Source of the DNA: Variovorax sp. PBL-E5
GTDB lineage: Bacteria > Pseudomonadota > Gammaproteobacteria > Burkholderiales > Burkholderiaceae_C
Assembly: GCF_901827185.1 (NCBI RefSeq)
Contig: NZ_LR594671.1
Location: 4,304,001 to 4,368,000 of the forward strand
Length of the DNA stretch: 64,000 nt
Reading direction: 5' to 3'
This document shows positions 62,931 to 64,000 of this stretch, piece by piece. Both the position numbers and the translations under genes were made by a program. The notes under the pieces were generated by a model that worked only from the letters and a program-made list of their open reading frames with translations, was not told where the DNA came from and did not search any database. How positions within the stretch are numbered: the stretch's first letter is position 1; each line of letters begins with the position of its first letter.

Positions 62931-64000
62931 TCAGCCCTTGACGACCAGCAGCCGGTCGGTGTCGGCGTAGTCGGACAGCAGCTCGCTGCCGTTGGCGGTG
63001 ACGAGCAGCATGTCCTTGTTCTGCATGCCGAAGCCGTACCCCGTTTCATAGCACAGCGGTTCGAAGCCGAGCACCATGCCTTCTTCGATGAGCGCATCGC
63101 TGCCCGGGCGGCCGAGGATGGGCGTCTTGCCGAGGTAGGGATCCTCGTGCAGATGCAGGCCGATGCCATGACCGACAAAGGAGATCGGCGGCAACTTCAT
63201 TTCGGCCAGCTTGGCGATGAAGGCATCGTAGATCGCGCGGCAGCTCGCGCCGGGCTTGACCATCTCCATGATGCGGTACTTGCAGTCCACCAGATGCTGC
63301 CAGATCTCGTTGGCCATCGGCGGCGCCTCCCGGACCACGGCAGTGCGGCACACGCCGGCCTGGTAGCCGTCGATCACCGAGAAGATCTCGACGCGGCACA
63401 CGTCGCGCGGCTGCAGCCGGCGCTCCGACGGGCCGACGTTGGGCAGCATGCTGCGCTCGCCGGTCGCGATGATCATCAGCTTGAAATGCTCGGCGCCCAG
63501 CGCATAGACATTGCGCGTCAGGTGGCCGGCGATGTCCATCTCCGAATCGCCCGCCTTCACGGAGGCCAGCGCGTCGGTGATGGCCTGGTCGGCAATGCGC
63601 GAAAGACGGCGCAGCAGCGCGATTTCTTCCGGCGTCTTGATCTGGCGCAACCGCGCGAGGATGTGCTCGCAGCGTTCGAACTTGGCCTGCGGCAGCGCCG
63701 CCTGCAGGCGCGCGAGATCGCCTGCGGGCAGGTAGTCCATCTCGATGCCGATGCGGGCCTGCGCCAGACCGAGCTTCTTCAGCTGATCGGCCAGCACGAG
63801 CATCGCGTCGTCGGTGAATTCGGCCCAGATGCGCGTCGGCACGTTCGGTGCCCGGCGCTTCACGGTGCTGGCTTCCATGTCGACCGAGAAGAGCTCCGTC
63901 TTCGCATCTGCAGTGACGATCGCCATCGCGTGCCGATGCCGGATCAGCGGCTGCGACGGCACGACGAAGCCCGTCGCATAGGCATAGTTCTCGGGCGAGC
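62931..64000 (-). CDS. Creatinase/Xaa-Pro peptidase-fold (M24) protein, 5' end outside the window
   Basis: About 356 residues are visible; the frame is open to the right edge (SPENYAYATGFVVPSQPLIR). The pita-bread domain carries FVGHGIGLHLHEDPYLG and GFEPLCYETGYGF. Of the five metal ligands of metallo-M24 enzymes, the first aspartate is glutamate (RVEIFSVIDG), the second is glycine (GYQAGVCRTAV) and the last glutamate is replaced (GMQNKDMLLVT). This points to a metal-independent, creatinase-like hydrolase and not a peptidase. The N-terminal creatinase domain is mostly outside the window. Confidence 0.82.
   Translation of the reverse strand, partial: SPENYAYATGFVVPSQPLIRHRHAMAIVTADAKTELFSVDMEASTVKRRAPNVPTRIWAEFTDDAMLVLADQLKKLGLAQARIGIEMDYLPAGDLARLQAALPQAKFERCEHILARLRQIKTPEEIALLRRLSRIADQAITDALASVKAGDSEMDIAGHLTRNVYALGAEHFKLMIIATGERSMLPNVGPSERRLQPRDVCRVEIFSVIDGYQAGVCRTAVVREAPPMANEIWQHLVDCKYRIMEMVKPGASCRAIYDAFIAKLAEMKLPPISFVGHGIGLHLHEDPYLGKTPILGRPGSDALIEEGMVLGFEPLCYETGYGFGMQNKDMLLVTANGSELLSDYADTDRLLVVKG

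Overview
This is a GC-rich stretch with long GC-biased genes, tight ATGA/GTGA overlaps, several Bug-type (tripartite tricarboxylate) binding proteins, a tandem glycine riboswitch and a full urease cluster. Together these suggest a beta-proteobacterium of the Comamonadaceae, Variovorax/Acidovorax-like. That placement is inferred from gene content and not from a marker gene. No rRNA, tRNA, CRISPR array, insertion sequence or prophage was seen.

Layout. 1-5.2 kb: leftward catabolic operon with three enoyl-CoA hydratase-family enzymes, a kynureninase and a SucC/SucD-like CoA ligase (sucD runs off the left edge), with an 11-bp palindrome just before its first gene. 5.3-11.3 kb: housekeeping genes (lytic transglycosylase, LolD/LolC, a COG4255-like protein, RecJ). 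11.4-13.7 kb: small envelope genes and a scar where the 5' part of a response-regulator gene is joined out of frame to the 3' part of a NodT-type efflux outer-membrane gene. 13.7-17.1 kb: an OmpA-like lipoprotein, a secreted caspase-fold protein and a beta-barrel-like protein. 17.1-27.5 kb: urease region. An NCS1-permease/histidine-kinase/receiver fusion and a LuxR-type response regulator read away from ureA-J-B-C-E-F-G. A Doc/AbrB toxin-antitoxin pair lies antisense between ureC and ureE, and no ureD is in the window.

27.5-29.5 kb: small unknown genes and an H-NS-like protein with two DNA-binding modules. 30-36.8 kb: a second CoA-thioester cluster (ADP-forming acyl-CoA synthetase, enoyl-CoA hydratase, two Bug proteins, IclR regulator, D-2-hydroxyacid dehydrogenase). 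Matching TTCCA-N5-TGGAA palindromes lie on both sides of the IclR gene. 36.8-38.8 kb: an MFS transporter and two small orphan genes.

39-64 kb: a large catabolic island. It has a VanB-type reductase, a glycine-riboswitch-controlled D-amino-acid dehydrogenase, a porin, a LysR regulator, a VanA-type Rieske oxygenase, an unrecognised gene, formaldehyde dehydrogenase FrmA, a binding protein and a cytosine-deaminase-like enzyme, closed by a second, paralogous LysR. Then comes a nine-gene leftward operon: ABC importer, opine-dehydrogenase-like, dipicolinate-synthase-A-like, dihydropyrimidinase-like, degenerate PhyH-like, tautomerase and isochorismatase-VOC fusion. It is divergent from a GntR regulator followed by RidA and a CobW-type GTPase. 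At the right edge are an AtzA/SsnA-like deaminase and a creatinase-like M24 protein that has lost metal ligands.

How it may work together (inference): the oxygenase/reductase pair would remove a methyl group as formaldehyde, which FrmA oxidises. The deaminases, cyclic-amide hydrolase and cysteine hydrolase would open and strip a nitrogen-rich ring such as a methylated cyclic ureide, lactam or pyrimidine. The released nitrogen fits a strain that also carries urease next to a transporter-like nitrogen sensor.
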